Positions 14,165 to 26,482 of a stretch of 64,000 nt of DNA are shown here, piece by piece. The first letter of the stretch is position 1, and every line of letters begins with the position of its first letter. The DNA lies in contig CM073202.1 in the NCBI GenBank assembly GCA_037042915.1, positions 2,480,001-2,544,000 of the forward strand. Direction: 5' to 3'. The position numbers and the translations under genes are program-made. Below the pieces are notes generated by a model. It worked only from the letters and a program-made list of their open reading frames with translations, had not been told where the DNA came from and did not search any database. The stretch is from Auricularia sp. M13 (taxonomy: Eukaryota > Basidiomycota > Agaricomycetes > Auriculariales > Auriculariaceae).

Positions 14165-15556
14165 ATGGCCCTCCTCGACCACATTACCGAGACCGTGAAC
14201 CGATTCCTGCCGCAGAAGCGGGAAAAGATACCCCAGCCTATCAACACCGCAAGCGGCGGCATAGGCCATGGCGTCTACAGCCAGGGCGAGGACGTGAGTG
14301 GAGCGCAGTCATTGCAGGCTGCAGCGTGCTGACTGAATTCTTGTGCGCATACTCAGATGATTCTGTCGAAACCTGCGATTCTGTTCCATGCCCTCCAGAT
14401 ATTCTTCGTGTTCATCGCCATGTGCTGTTTTGCTGGCGTCGCCTCGTTCCAGGGCAAATGGATAGGCGCACCGTGTGAGTCGCTTGGAGCGCGTTCAACG
14501 TTCGGATGGCTGGCTGGCTGCTGACCGATGTCTACGCGTAGCTGGCCTGACGAGCTTCGTGCTGTTCGTGACGCTGCTGGGCCTCTTCCTCTCTATTTTC
14601 CTGGTGACCGTGCCGGTTGTGTACGACAAATACGACAAGGGCGTCCGGCTGGCGCGCGCCCTGCGCGAGGTCCGCGTGCAGTTCATCCTCACCAGCGTCG
14701 GCATGGCGCTCGTGCCGCTTGTAGCGTGCGTAATCCACCCCATTACCTGCACGCGCCCGAAGGCTCACAAGTGACGCTCATTTCCAGCATGATAACGACA
14801 ATTTCTGGTGAGGCTATCAGCGCCGAGCCGGTGCCTTCGCGTGCAGCATTCTGACATTTGTCGTGCAGCCTGGACGCAGCCTGGCTGCAAAAACCCTGAC
14901 AAGGACCCGCACGAGAAGCTGGGAGATGACTTCAAGAAAGGCCTTCCGGGCTGGTGCCGCACCAAGCAGGCAGGCGCCATTTTCCTCTGGCTGGCAGGAG
15001 GTCAGTCTGCATCGGCACGCTTGCTTCAAGCGTGCGCGCAATCATGGGACCCATGCTCAATTCTGCCGCAGCGGCGTACATCGCGTCCTTCGTGCTCGTG
15101 TTCTACAACTGGCGCCGCGGGAAGCACACGTACAACACCGCGCGCGACCCGCCGTTCACGCATCCGGAGGAGCCGTCGCACGACTACGACGAGGAGGGCG
15201 ATCCCTACACCCACCCTACGCGCGTGACTGACGCGCCACCGCGCATCCCGGACGAAGTGACATCGCCATTCGACGACTCGAACCGCTACTCGGGATACAG
15301 CGCCCCCTCGCGACAGAGCATGGACCCCTATGGTGCCTTCAACGATGACGCGCCGACTGGCTACAGCGCACCGCCGCGACCCACCGTCGCGCCCGCGCCC
15401 GCCATCCCCGGCCCTGTCTCGCCCGGCGGCATGAGCCGCACGATGCAGTACGCAGACCCCTACGCCGCCGTGCGAGGGAGAATCGCCCAGGGCTCTTCAC
15501 CCGCGCCGCAAATTCCGCAACCACCATCGTACGAATACCCGGGAGGCTACCGCTGA
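14165..15556 (+). CDS. four-helix membrane protein, MARVEL/SUR7-like
   Basis: Exons 14165..14293, 14357..14474, 14542..14725, 14788..14807 (20 nt), 14869..15000, 15072..15556; 355 aa. Four hydrophobic segments are visible: ILFHALQIFFVFIAMCCFAG, SFVLFVTLLGLFLSIFLVT, FILTSVGMALVPLVA and AGAIFLWLAGAAYIASFVLV. The loop between helices 3 and 4 has two cysteines (WTQPGC, GLPGWCRT) in a block typical of a conserved agaricomycete family. The C-terminal tail of about 150 residues is Pro/Ser/Tyr-rich and probably cytosolic. The topology fits MARVEL or SUR7/eisosome-type plasma-membrane proteins, but no diagnostic motif proves it. The tiny fourth exon is needed to keep helix 3 in frame. Confidence 0.75.
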
Positions 15557-16006
15557 GATGTCAACTTATTCGTCACGAAACATTAAACTGACTGGGACGC
15601 TATTTTCCTCCTGCTCCGCCCTGCTCTGGAACGACTCATGCACGGTACATGTACGAACGTTATTTTTTTCCGTTTCTGTTCCATTCTGTTGTTTTCCCAG
15701 AATCTGAGAATGAACCTGTTTCTCACGTACCTTTTTTCGCCCCGAGTCGGCACGGTGCACTGGCTTCAGGGATAGCGCAAGACTCCTAGGATGAGAGCGC
15801 TGCCCCGCTCCGATGGTGCTGCTCTGAGCCATGAGAGAGCAGGATGTTGCCGCTTTAGGTGCGTACTGGTCAGCCAGCTGCACAACGCCCACTCCTCGTG
15901 CCTTTAATTTCACGATACGTACAAATGCAAAGCGAACGGAGCAGGAGCAGCACTCGTCTTGCCTTTCGACCACCACTTCACACAGTCTCAGCAGTACATA
16001 CCGGGG
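15557..16006. other. intergenic / 5' leader
   Basis: 3' UTR of the membrane-protein gene plus leader of the next gene. An open frame reaches upstream to about 15959 but has no ATG before 16007. No other feature seen. Confidence 0.5.
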
Positions 16007-17429
16007 ATGTACTCCAACCCGCGATCGACCACGCCGGATAGCGCCGCGATGCTGGCCTCGTCGCTCCGCCACGTTCAGTTCTCAAGACAACAACAACTTG
16101 TGCGGCGGCCGTCGTTTGCGGATTTGGGCGATCAGGACGAGGACTACTGGGACGAGCAGGACGAGCAGCGCGAGGACGAGCCGTTCTACTACGAGTACCG
16201 CGACGACATGCGCCCTGGCAGGCAGGGTCAGCGCGGGCCGTCGCCAACCCCTCCGGCCGATAAGGACCATATGAACCGCTTCACCACGCGCCGCGCGCCG
16301 GAGCCGAAGCCCCAGCACTTCGTGCCCGTCGAAAGCCAGCACTCCGGCTCGCGCCCGGGCTCGGTGAAGGCCGCCGTGCGCAAGTTCCAGTACCGCGCGG
16401 ACGCGAACGCGTCCTCGTCGAGCCTCATGCTCCCCAAGACGCACTCCACCGGCGGCTCGGCGCCCATCCCGATTCTCAGGCAGAATACCGGGCAGTATCC
16501 CTATCGCGGCGCGAGCTCTGGGAGCGTGCCGACGCGCATGGCGCTCTCAGCGCCGACAACGGGCGGCTCGGCGATGGCGATGGGGATGAACCCCGCGCTG
16601 AACGACTCGCGCGACTCGCTCCTCCGCACGAATCCGCATCTCAAGGTCGTCGACGGCGAGCTGCGCATGAGCGTCTTTCCCGAGCGCAAACGCAGCGTCG
16701 ACGCCGGGATGCAGCTTGCGCACCGGCGACGGGGCTCGAGCTCGAGCCCCGACTCGACTGAGGCGGACATCACCGAGATGGCGGCGCGCGACAGAATGCG
16801 CATCGAGGAGCTCGAGCGGGAGCGCGATAGTCTGCGCGCGGAGGTGACCGGCGGTGGTGCGGCGAGAATGCGGGATGCTGACATTGCTTTCCAGCTTGCG
16901 AGACGTCCGCAATCGCCCGAGCCTGCGCCTGCGGCGCCGTCTGCTGAGAAGCGACCGCAGATGGTCCCGCGTCCGTCTGTGCCGTCGATGGCGCCGCCCA
17001 GCGTGACCAAGGTACGTTCTCACTTCGCATTTTGAACGATACCGTCACACGCTGACACTGTGCGTTTGACAGGCAGTATCTTCGACATTCAGACCGGCTC
17101 CAGAGCAGTCCTTCACTGCGAACGCCTCCGAGTCGAAAGCGCTGGTCAGCCCCAAGGCGCTCGTCGCGCGGAACTTCGTCGCGACCATCGTGAGCGAGCT
17201 CAAGTCCTCCGCCCAGCGCCAGAGCCGCCCGACTCCCCCGGCTCCCCCTCCCGCCGCCACAAAGCCAAAGCCTTCTTCGTCGAAATGGGCGCCGGTCGAC
17301 ACGAGCGCCGGGCTCAAGCGCAAGTGGCAGCCGGGGAGCCACGTCCCTAGCACGCTCCGCTCGTATGTCCACCTGCTCTCCGGCGGCCCGACGCCGCATG
17401 TGCTGGGACGCATGGGAAGCGCCAATTAA
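16007..17429 (+). CDS. disordered protein of unknown function with short coiled coil
   Basis: Exons 16007..17011 and 17073..17429; 453 aa. I do not recognise a family. The sequence is low-complexity and probably disordered: an acidic tract (DQDEDYWDEQDEQREDEP), many Ser/Pro/Arg stretches and a central segment RIEELERERDSLRAEV that should form a short coiled coil (about residues 265-285). The C-terminus is more ordered (ALVARNFVATIVSELKSS, PSTLRSYVHLL). There is no signal peptide or transmembrane segment. The first in-frame ATG is 16007; a non-coding upstream exon is possible. GC content and codon use match neighbouring genes, supporting a real gene. Confidence 0.65.
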
Positions 17430-17983
17430 ATGACCGACTCGACGCTTTCTCCGTTTATGCTCCATGAGATTTTTCAATTATTTATGGCCCAGATCGGATG
17501 CCTCAGTGCCGCCCTCCCGCAGTCTGACCTTCCACCGCACTTGCATAAAACTGGATACTTCTGTACACTCCGTTTACGATAAAATATGCCAAACACACAT
17601 GCATTATGACCTTGTACTTGAATTTGACAATCGTTTGGGATTCGAGGCAAGACTTGGTGCAAGCTGAAACCAAAGTGCAGTATTGTCAACAGTACACACA
17701 TTGACTGTGCAATCGCACGAGGGAAAGCCTAAAGAGGGGACAACGCGCGAGCACAACGCAGCCGGCGCCCACAGCACAACAAGAGTTCATGCAGGGCGCC
17801 GCCGGGCAGGGCCGCACAGATTACAGCTAAAGCGTCAAAGCACCGTAGATTGAATTGACGAATGTCAACTTTGCCATCCGTCGAGGGGAGAAGGATTGGA
17901 AGAACAGGCGCGCCCGACTGCCTCGTGTATGTGTGGCCGCGGCGGGGAGAGGAGCGAAACGTGGGGTCTGGTTTCGCGGCTTT
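17430..17983. other. intergenic between convergent genes
   Basis: About 550 bp, noticeably AT-richer than the flanking exons, consistent with two facing 3' UTRs. No gene, repeat or RNA seen. Confidence 0.5.
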
Positions 17984-19305
17984 TTAGACGGCGTCGATCA
18001 GGTTGTTGAGGATGCTGTCGTTCCTCTGCGATTGCGGGGCAGGTTAGCTGTTACGTCAAGGATAGCTAGGGGGGGAAGGGAAGCGTACCAGCGGGTCGCC
18101 GAGCTGCACCAAGACGAAGACGTTGCCTGTAGAGGTGCGATTTTAGGATCCTGAGTCTAGCTGAGGTTAAGGAGAAAGGACAGGTACGCACCGATAGTAA
18201 CGTTCTTGATGCTGATGTCTCCCAGAGTGACGTTGATATTGCCGACTCTGCAAACACAATCGTTCAGACATCAAAGCGGAAGAGGGAACTATGGACATAC
18301 GCGATGGTGATGTTACCGACGCTGGCGTCAACGGGACCCACACCGATTCCGATGGGGTCACCCGTCACGGTCGGGGCGGGGAAATCGCTCGTCGTGGTCG
18401 GGCTGTCGCCTGGGGTCGTTGTCTCCTCTTGCTATGGACATAAAGATGTGAGTGGGGGAAGCTTTGCCATTGAGGTAGTCGGTGCGCACACGACGGTTTA
18501 TCGCATTGAAGAGGTCTGCGCCGGGCGTGGTTTCGGCTGAGATGGTCGAGGTCGTGGCCGTGCTGACCGTCGATCCGCCTGTGCTTGTCGAGGATGAGAT
18601 GGACGTTGCCGAGCTCTGAGTCGCGCTTCATTATGTCTGAAATGTTTAGGTATTTTTGGGTTATACCGAGATGGTGGTTGCAGTAGCGGGGCCAGCATTG
18701 CCACCGTTGAACGCTACGGAAACACTGAAGACGAGTCAGCGTGTAGGTCATGGAATTGGACGACGGATGGTACGCACATTACGGTTACGTTGCCGATCGT
18801 GATGTTCTCCAGCCTTCAGAGGGAGTGAGAGAACGTACTGATCCCAGGGGACGAACGCACTCGATATTGCCAGCAGCGACGCTGACCTAAGCAAACATGG
18901 ATGCTCGTCAGCACGTGTCCAGCACATGCGCCGCACGTGCGCAACACACATTTCCAATCGAAACGTTGACTGTGCAAGATCAGGCTACATTACCAGTGGA
19001 GTCGGGGAGCACGACGTACCATTACCGATACCAGCCTTGACGCCGCCAATAGAAGCATTCACGCCGGGAAGGCCGACGGTGGGGTCTCCGTCGGCGCGGG
19101 GGTAGAGGCGGAGGGGTGGGAAGGGCGAGATGGCCTCCTCGAGCGGCGTGCGCTTGCAAACAGCATGGTCGTCGGGCTGCTCGCGGGCCTCAGACTCGCC
19201 TTCCTTGACGGGGTTGCCGAACGGGCTCCGCAGATGGAACGCGGCCGCTGCCAGGCGCGCCGCCAAAAGAGCGTAGATGAACACTGCGAGCGAGCCGAAC
19301 AGCAT
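17984..19305 (-). CDS. secreted protein with short beta-strand-like repeats, ten exons
   Basis: Exons in gene order: 19020..19305, 18950..18969, 18861..18886, 18778..18813, 18667..18724, 18490..18615, 18301..18431, 18192..18247, 18089..18126, 17984..18025; the sum is in frame, 272 aa. Residues 1-22 (MLFGSLAVFIYALLAARLAA) form a signal peptide. Two regions repeat a short G-N-(V/I)-x-V unit: GVNASIGGVKAGIGNVNVSIGN followed by VSVAAGNIELENITIGNVTV, and later VDASVGNITIAVGNINVTLG then IKNVTIGNVFV. Between them lies a Ser/Thr-rich stretch (SISSSTSTGGSTVST), probably O-glycosylated, and several NxT/NxS sites. Several repeat units coincide with very short exons. I do not recognise the family; a cell-wall or extracellular role is inferred only from the signal peptide and composition. 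Confidence 0.65.
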
Positions 19306-21230
19306 TCTGGGAGGCGGGAACTGAGAACTCGGAGGACTCGAACGGTTTGCTGCACGAATTCGGAACGCTTTTTATATGGTGCCCCAGGGATGCTGCCATC
19401 AGAAATTATATTGCTTGCGCACGCGCGTTGGATACGCCGTCGCGATGCGTCATCGTTCCCACGCGTCCTCAAGCACGCTTTCGCGGCAAAACAGGGGACC
19501 ACCCAGCCCAAAACGACCAGAAAACGGTAGGTACAGTACTTGCAGCCATCTTGACGCGTACAGGCCTTTAGGTGCCATCGACGAGGACGTGGAGCGGGTG
19601 CACGGGCGGAGCGCCATGAACTCTGAAGCAGCGGAGAATGAACTTTGACACATCACTGATCCCGACGATCCCGCTTTGTGAGTCCTTGCACGCAGCACGA
19701 CGCGCCTGGCAACACCGAGCGGTCGCAGGCTATCGCTCGCCAGGACGCGCTCAGACTTCGATATGTGTAGGCAATGGCGTTTGCTTGCTCGTCTGCTCGA
19801 CCACGTGACGCGAAGGTGGTACTCTTTTGCCCGACATCGTACCTGGAAAAGCGGCCTCGAATGACGTCTTTCTTGGTTGCGCGGCCGCCGCACGCAGCAT
19901 CAGACACCCAAGACTACGTCGTGACGCCGGCGTTGCAGCTGCTATTGGCGCACAGTCGAAGAGGCGTTCTTGAGCTCAGGTTCCGTCTTTCAGCTGCCAC
20001 TGCCTGCTTTACCGTTACCCGTCCATACGCTGCGCCACAAGAACAATTGGACGAGCACAAAGACCTCACGGTGTGCTTGATGACGCGCTGGCCGTTCCCT
20101 GTGTCGGGCTTGACATCGTCGAGTATTTCTATACCAGAAGGCCTGGTATATCCTACTTCTCTTGCTCGAATTTTGCGTCGCTGGCCAAGTTGTCAGTGCC
20201 ATGAACATCTAGCCACCCTCGAAGTGCCACTCTGGCTGCCCAGCTTGTGCAATATGATCCTACATTCTGTGCAGTCTGCTGCTCTCAGATTCACAGACTC
20301 ACCTCACCGGTTGTGTACTCTTGCAGCAAGTGCGACGACCGACAACGTGAAATATCAGTTGCCAACCCTTTTGGTGGTCTGCTATCGTATACGCTCAGGA
20401 CGGACTGCGATGCAGAACACTGCAAGGAGTTGAGCGCCCCGACTCTTCTGAGTGCTTCCGAAAAATCTCTCTGAAATGCTTCATACACGCCCCCAACCTT
20501 GTCAACGAACTTGAACAGATACGATCAGGCTCCAGGAGACTCGACGTTCCACGCCAAGGAGCTGGGCAAGAAACGTCGCGACTCGCGATCGTGCATCCGT
20601 CGAGTCTTCCCATTCAAATGGCTATCATTGAGTGAGGCCTTCGTGGCTTGTGCGGCACGACCTCAAACTTGCTTTCGCAGACTGTCAATAAGAAAGATAT
20701 GTCCCTTCATGACGATTTCACCACTTCCCTGAGGACCCTGAGTGACCCGAAGGCTGTTCGAACAGTTGGTTGAGATCAATTCAGTGCGTTTTTCACATGC
20801 GCTGGATCCACTGCCGTCGATGGTCATGACAGGTGCATCGCCTCTCTCTCCGCTATCATCTTGATTTTCTGGGGCAGATGCGGATCCAACTTGAAGCACT
20901 CCGCTCATGTCTGCGCTCTCGGATGACGAAACTAAGCGTACAACTACAAGCTGCTGGAGGATACTCGGGCTCCAGGAATAGCAATTCAAATAGGAAGGCT
21001 GGCTGCTATTGCCCGCGAGGTTGCCAGCCACCGGCACTGCTGCGTGTGCGGCGACCAACAGCGAGATGTACGATGGCATCACATGGCCTGCGGGCCTCGC
21101 ACCATTCCTCGACATCGCATCGCCCGGGACAAGGCACGGTCACCGGGCCATCTGACGACAATTATAAAAGCCCAGCTGGCAGCTCGTGCGAAGGCAGGCT
21201 AGCGTCCCGCGCCCGCGTTTCCCCCTTCCA
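19306..21230. other. 1.9-kb stretch without a recognisable gene
   Basis: Upstream regions of two divergent genes. Several open frames exist (for example on the minus strand 20663-21115), but none begins with a convincing ATG or shows family motifs. A TATA-like ATTATAAAAG lies at about 21160, 70 bp before the glucoamylase ATG, and may be its promoter element. Confidence 0.45.
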
Positions 21231-23351
21231 ATGCGTCTTCTTTCTGTCGCCCTTTGCGCCGCCGCCGCCGCGCGCGCGTTTGTCGCGCCCGAGGCCCATT
21301 TCAGCGTGGGCGCCGGCCACCTCGAGCGCCGCGCGGCCGTCGACGACTACGTTGCGCGCGAGGGCCCCATTGCGCTGCAGGGCGTGCTCGACAACATCGG
21401 CCCGTCCGGCGCCAAGTCGCAGGGCGCGAAGGCGGGCATCGTCGTTGCAAGCCCGTCCAAGACAGACCCCGTGCGTTCGAAAGCTGTCCAGTTTCACTCT
21501 TCTTATTCCTGACACTCTGCCACAGGATTACGTCTATGCATGGATCCGCGACAGCGCCCTCGTACGCCATTCCACACTCACTCCCCGCTGCTCCCGCCCG
21601 TCTCATGCTTGGACGGCTCGCTAGGTGTTCAAGGCGCTCATTGACCGCTTCGTGGACGGCCGCGACGCGTCGCGGCTCCCGCTCATTCTTCAATACGTCT
21701 CGTCCCAGGCTGCGCTCCAGAACATCGACAACCGCTCCGGCGCCGCGCGCGGTGCCGGCCTGGGCGAGCCCAAGTTCGAGATCAACCAGACGGCCTTCAC
21801 TGGCGACTGGGGCAGACCCCAGGTGCGTCTCCCATGCAGCAGCAGCGACTGAAAGCCCCAGCTCACCGGGATCCACCTGTCTCGCAGCGCGACGGCCCCG
21901 CGCTCCGCGCGACAGCGCTGATTACGCTTTCGAACTATTTCCTGTCCAAGAACAACGCCACATTCGTTACGTCCACGCTCTGGCCGATGATCGTGCTCGA
22001 CCTCAACTACGTCGCGACGTACTGGAACCAGCCCACGTTCGACCTCTGGGAGGAGGTCCAGGGCCAGAGCTTCTTCACCACCGCCGTGCAGCACCGCGCG
22101 CTGCGCGAGGGCATCGCGCTCGCGCAGACGCTCGGCAGCACGGGCGACGTTGCCACGTGGAGCACGCAGGCGACCAACGTTCTGTGCTATTTGCAGGTGC
22201 GCGGGAGCGCGAACGTGAGAGTCGGCAGGAAGATTGACGGATTGCTTTGAATAGTCGTACTGGACGCCTTCAGGAGCCTTCATCAACTCTAACACCAACG
22301 GAGGGCGTTCAGGGATCGACGTAAACTCCATCCTCACGTCCATCCACACCTTCTCGTCCAACGCCGGCTGCGATGCTGTCACCTTCCAGCCGTGCTCAGA
22401 CAAGGCGCTTGCTGGTCACCTGGCTGTGGTGAACTCGTTCCGCGGCAGCCTGTACCCCATCAACTCGGGCATTCCTGCCGGCCAAGCTGTTGCCATCGGC
22501 CGCTACAAGGAAGACGTTTATTACAACGGCAACGTGAGTTCAGTCTCACTGACTCAGGGAGGACAGCATTAACGGTGCTCTCAGCCCTGGTACCTCGCAA
22601 CGTTCGCGGCAGCCGAGCAGCTCTACCTGGCGCTCTACACCTGGAACGCGCAGAAGAGCATCACAGTCACAACCATCTCGCAGCCCTTCTTTGCGCAGTT
22701 CATCCCTAACATCGCCGCGGGCAACTACAGCGCGAGCAGCTCGCAGTATGCGACGCTCACGAGCAAAATCCGCGAGTACGCAGACGGGTTCATCGCGGTG
22801 AACCAGAAGTACACGCCGGCAAACGGCGCGCTGGCCGAGCAGTTCACACGCGCGAACGGCACTCCCATCAGCGCGGCGGACCTGACGTGGAGCTACGCGT
22901 CCGCGCTCACGGCGTTCGACCGCCGCGCGGGCATCGTGCCCGGCGCGTGGCCCGCGACGGGCCTCACCGTTGCGCCGACGTGCGCCACCGCCGGCCAGGG
23001 CAACAGCACCATCACGTTCGTCGTCAACGCGCAGACGACGTTCGGAGGTACGCGGGGTGGCTGCGGGAGCTTGTGCGACAGCTGACACATTGACACGCAG
23101 AGAACATCTACCTGACGGGCAGCATCAACGCGCTCAAGAACTGGTCGCCCGAGAACGCGTTGGGCCCGCTCGCGAATCCCAACTACCCGCTGTGGCAGAT
23201 CACGGTGACCGTGCCCGCGAACGAGGGCATCCAGTACAAGTACATCCGCAAGGACGGCTCGGGCGCGGTTGTGTGGGAGAGCGACCCGAACCGCAGCATT
23301 GTGTCGCCGGCAGCGGGCGGGAGCGTGACGGTGAACGATGTTTGGAGATAG
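21231..23351 (+). CDS. glucoamylase, GH15 with C-terminal CBM20
   Basis: Secreted exo-acting starch hydrolase releasing glucose from non-reducing ends. Exons 21231..21470, 21526..21561, 21625..21822, 21888..22196, 22255..22533, 22585..23047, 23101..23351; 591 aa. A signal peptide is at residues 1-17. GH15 landmarks: DYVYAWIRDSAL, GLGEPKFEINQTAFTGDWGR, the general-acid motif DLWEEVQGQSFFTTAVQHRA near residue 212, and AEQFTRANGT followed by ADLTWSYASALTA, the region of the general base. The last ~100 residues are a starch-binding CBM20 domain (TITFVVNAQTTFGENIYLTG, YKYIRKDGSG, ending VTVNDVW). The linker between domains is very short and not the long Ser/Thr-rich linker of Aspergillus enzymes. 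All parts are present and in frame. Confidence 0.95.
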
Positions 23352-23742
23352 ACGCCGGCTTGTACACACATATTCCCCATACTGTTGTATACCAATGTGC
23401 AAGCCTTGTCGCTGTCTCTGAGGTTGTTGCGTGCTGACTGAGGTGGTTGCTGCGCTTGTTGAGCTGAGCCTGCACTGCACGGTGTTGCCGAGTGCAGGGG
23501 GGACACGCCAGCGTCAGCCTAGGCACGGATACAGGAGCCAGAGGCCAGGCGATGGGATTGCGCGGTGCGGTGGGCGCGCACGGCGGGCAAGATGAGAGTC
23601 GAAGGGCAAGCTTGGGCTCGGGCATCGGACGTACATTGCAGCTCCGACCCCATCCTTCTCTCCCTCCCAAAGAGAGCATTGACAGGCTCAGTCTCTGAGT
23701 CTCACTCCGCGCGCGCCTCTCACCCCGCACCCGACGAGCGAT
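23352..23742. other. intergenic between tandem genes
   Basis: About 390 bp between two same-strand genes, holding a 3' UTR and promoter. Nothing else recognised. Confidence 0.5.
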
Positions 23743-26147
23743 ATGCCAGTGGCCCGGGGACGGACCCAGAATATCCTTCTTGCCGCGGACGAGGTCAACT
23801 GCTTGATCTATGCCTACCTGCTCGACTCCGGTGCGTCCGCCGCCGCGCCCGCGCTCTCCGCTCACAGAGACCCCAGGCTTCGAACACGCTGCGTTTAACC
23901 TGCGCGCAGAGGCCCGTCTCGACGCGTCGCCGCACGCCAAAACCCACATCGCCCGCGGCACGCTCGTCGAGCTGCTCGCAAAGGCCCTGCTCTACACCGA
24001 GGTCGAGGCGCACTGGTGCGCACCCTCATATGCTCTACCATATGCCTACTGACAATCATACTCCGTGCGGCAGGAGAGAGGACGGCATGGTCGACAACTG
24101 CCGCGCCAGCTTCTCGCTCATGAGAAAACACGTCTGCGCCTTTGGAAAGCAGTCTCACGGCGCGCCCGCGGGCTTCCTCGACGGCCCTGTTCCAAACGGG
24201 GTCGCCTATGGCAATAAGCGCAAGGCGGGCGCCCTGGCGCGCAACGATCATGCCGGGAAACGCATGCGCACAATGGATCCAGACGTCATGGATATCGAGG
24301 GTGCGCCAGCTTCACTTGCACTCCTAACCGAACGAGCACTGACAGGAATACCTCTTATGTAGAGGAAGAGGTGATCTCACGCCCGTTTGGTCCTGTGCGA
24401 GTGTATCTCATCTCGGCACTATCTAGTTCTACGGGATTCGCGGGTTCATGAACGGCACCGGCCGCAAGGGCCGCTTTGGGCAAAAAGAGGCGTCTGGATG
24501 GGCTATCGAGCAGGATCCAGCGGTGAAGGTGCTCCCCGGGCTCAACTCTGAGGCAAGTCACACTGCTGAGAAAGCGGCATTAAACTCCGAGCTTTGCCAC
24601 TCGCTGACAACATTTCCGGGACATCCAACACGAAACAGGTGTTCGTGTGCGCATGGAATAAAAGCGAGCCATTGACTCTCGCCACTGGCTCGAAGGATGC
24701 CTCCGTGCGGCTGTGGGACCTCACAAACACGCCGGATCCCGCGGACTTTGGCACGGCGCTCGTGCTGTGGGAGCCTCCGGCCGACGCGGGCGACGAGCAG
24801 CGCGACATCAACTGCATCGAATGGAACCCCGACGGATCGTTGCTTGCCACGGGCTCGATGGACATGAACCTCCGCGTGTGGAACAAGGACGGGACGGAGT
24901 ACATGAATCTCAAGGCGCACGAGGTCAGTACCGCCGTTTCCCCCCTGCGTGTTCCCGCCAGCCCGCTGAGAGATGCGCTTCTCGCACGCTTATCTCACGC
25001 CCCCGCCGCCTTCTCTGCCCCCATTTGGTCTGTTATGCGGTACGCGACGCCAGGGCCCGATATTCAGCTGCAAGTTCTCGCCATCCGGCAACCGCATCCT
25101 GACTGCGTCCCTGGACGGGTCGACGCGCATCTGGGATGTGGCGGAGAAGAATCTCTTCAAGGACTTCCAGCTGCATAAAGGTCTGCCCCCTCACCGCTTT
25201 GCATCTCAGCAATTGCTCATCTCACATGCTGGGAAGGATGTGTGTTGGACGTGGACTGGCTGAACGACGACTCGTTCGCGTCGTGCGGGAGCGACGGGCT
25301 GGTGCTCATCGTCTCGCTGTTCGCATCCGTCCCGATCCGCACGTTCGTCGGGCACGCGGGCGAGGTGAACCAGCTGCGCTTCAACGTCTCGCGCGAGCTG
25401 CTCGCGAGCTGCTCGGACGACTGCAAGGCCGTCGTCTGGGACACGCGGTCCTTCACCGCGCTCAACGCGGCGAACCCGCTCCCCGTCGGGTTCAGCGACA
25501 CGCCCGCGGCGAGCGAGGAGAACGGCGCGGGCGGGGGCGCCGGCGTGCCCGTGTGGAACGGGACGAGCAGCTGCGTCGCAGTCCTCCGCGGCCACGCGCA
25601 GCCCGTCTCGCACGTCGTCTGGTCGCCCGTCGATCTGGAGGGCGAGAAGAAGGTCATCGTCACGTAGGCTCGCCCGTCTCTCCCGTCCCATTCCTTTGAG
25701 AACTGATTTTGCGGGGTTCCCCGTTCCCGCAGCTGCTCGTTCGACTGCACGGCGCGGTTGTGGGACGCACTGACGGGCGCGTGCATGAACGTCATCGCGG
25801 GCCATCTCAGCAAGTGCTACTCGGCGTGCTTCAGCCCGGACGGCCGGTTCGTTGCGACGGCCGCGGGCGACGCGTCGTTGTTCATCACGTCGGTCTCGGT
25901 GCGTTATCTCCCTCCCGATTATGTCATCAATGTGCTTTTCACATGAGAGACTTGGACTAACGGAAGCCGCCAGACCGGCCAACGGGTGTGGGAATGGCGC
26001 GACGCGCGCCGCGGCGCGGTCTACGAGGTCGCGTGGCAGGCCGGCGGCGACCGCTCGCTCATCGCCATCTGCCTCAGCAGGCAGGTCGCGATCGTCGACA
26101 CGACGCTGCTCCCGATGCTCGGGCCCAACGCGCCCCCGTCGCTGTAG
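23743..26147 (+). CDS. LisH-WD40 corepressor subunit, TBL1/SIF2-like
   Basis: Homologue of TBL1X/TBLR1 and yeast Sif2, the WD40 subunits of HDAC3/Hos2-type deacetylase complexes in the nucleus. Exons 23743..23830, 23877..24015, 24074..24300, 24363..24394, 24514..24552, 24639..24923, 25054..25180, 25237..25663, 25733..25898, 25974..26147; 567 aa. The N-terminal LisH motif (ADEVNCLIYAYLLDSGF) mediates tetramerisation in the family. WD repeats fill the rest: VRLWDL, LRVWNK, TRIWDV, KAVVWDT, ARLWDA, with conserved blocks EVFVCAWN and VLDVDWLNDDSFASCGSDG. The fifth intron (24553-24638) starts GAG|GCAAGT, a GC-AG intron; no GT donor gives the EVFVCAWN junction. The linker between LisH and WD40 (exons 3-5) is poorly conserved, so those junctions are less certain. 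Confidence 0.88.
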
Positions 26148-26482
26148 ACGTCCTTTTTTGGTTCCCAGGTATCAATCAGCCGGCCGCTCCTTCAAGTTGC
26201 CTTCCGTTTCCTTCCTTCCTTCCTTCCTGCCATCCACTCTGCCCTCCGGTGAAAGTATACTATGAGATCCAGACTCTGCACGTCGTCTGGCATGTACTCA
26301 GTACTGATCTTTCTGATCTTGCGCCGCGCTCATACCGAGCGTCTGTTGAATGCTTTGCAATGCTATTACGATGTCGAGTGACGAATAGGTATCATGATGG
26401 CCCGATAACATAAGTACTCTACGATAATCCCCAGGTTCGATGTTATGAGTGATTAGTAGCGGTTGGGACGGGAGATGGCGGG
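26148..26482. other. intergenic between convergent genes
   Basis: Facing 3' UTRs. Contains a short CCTT repeat at about 26212-26228. No gene seen. Confidence 0.5.

Noticed and set aside
20663-21115. 150-aa minus-strand open frame
   Set aside because: No ATG at its start, no recognisable motif and no plausible flanking exons; treated as chance.
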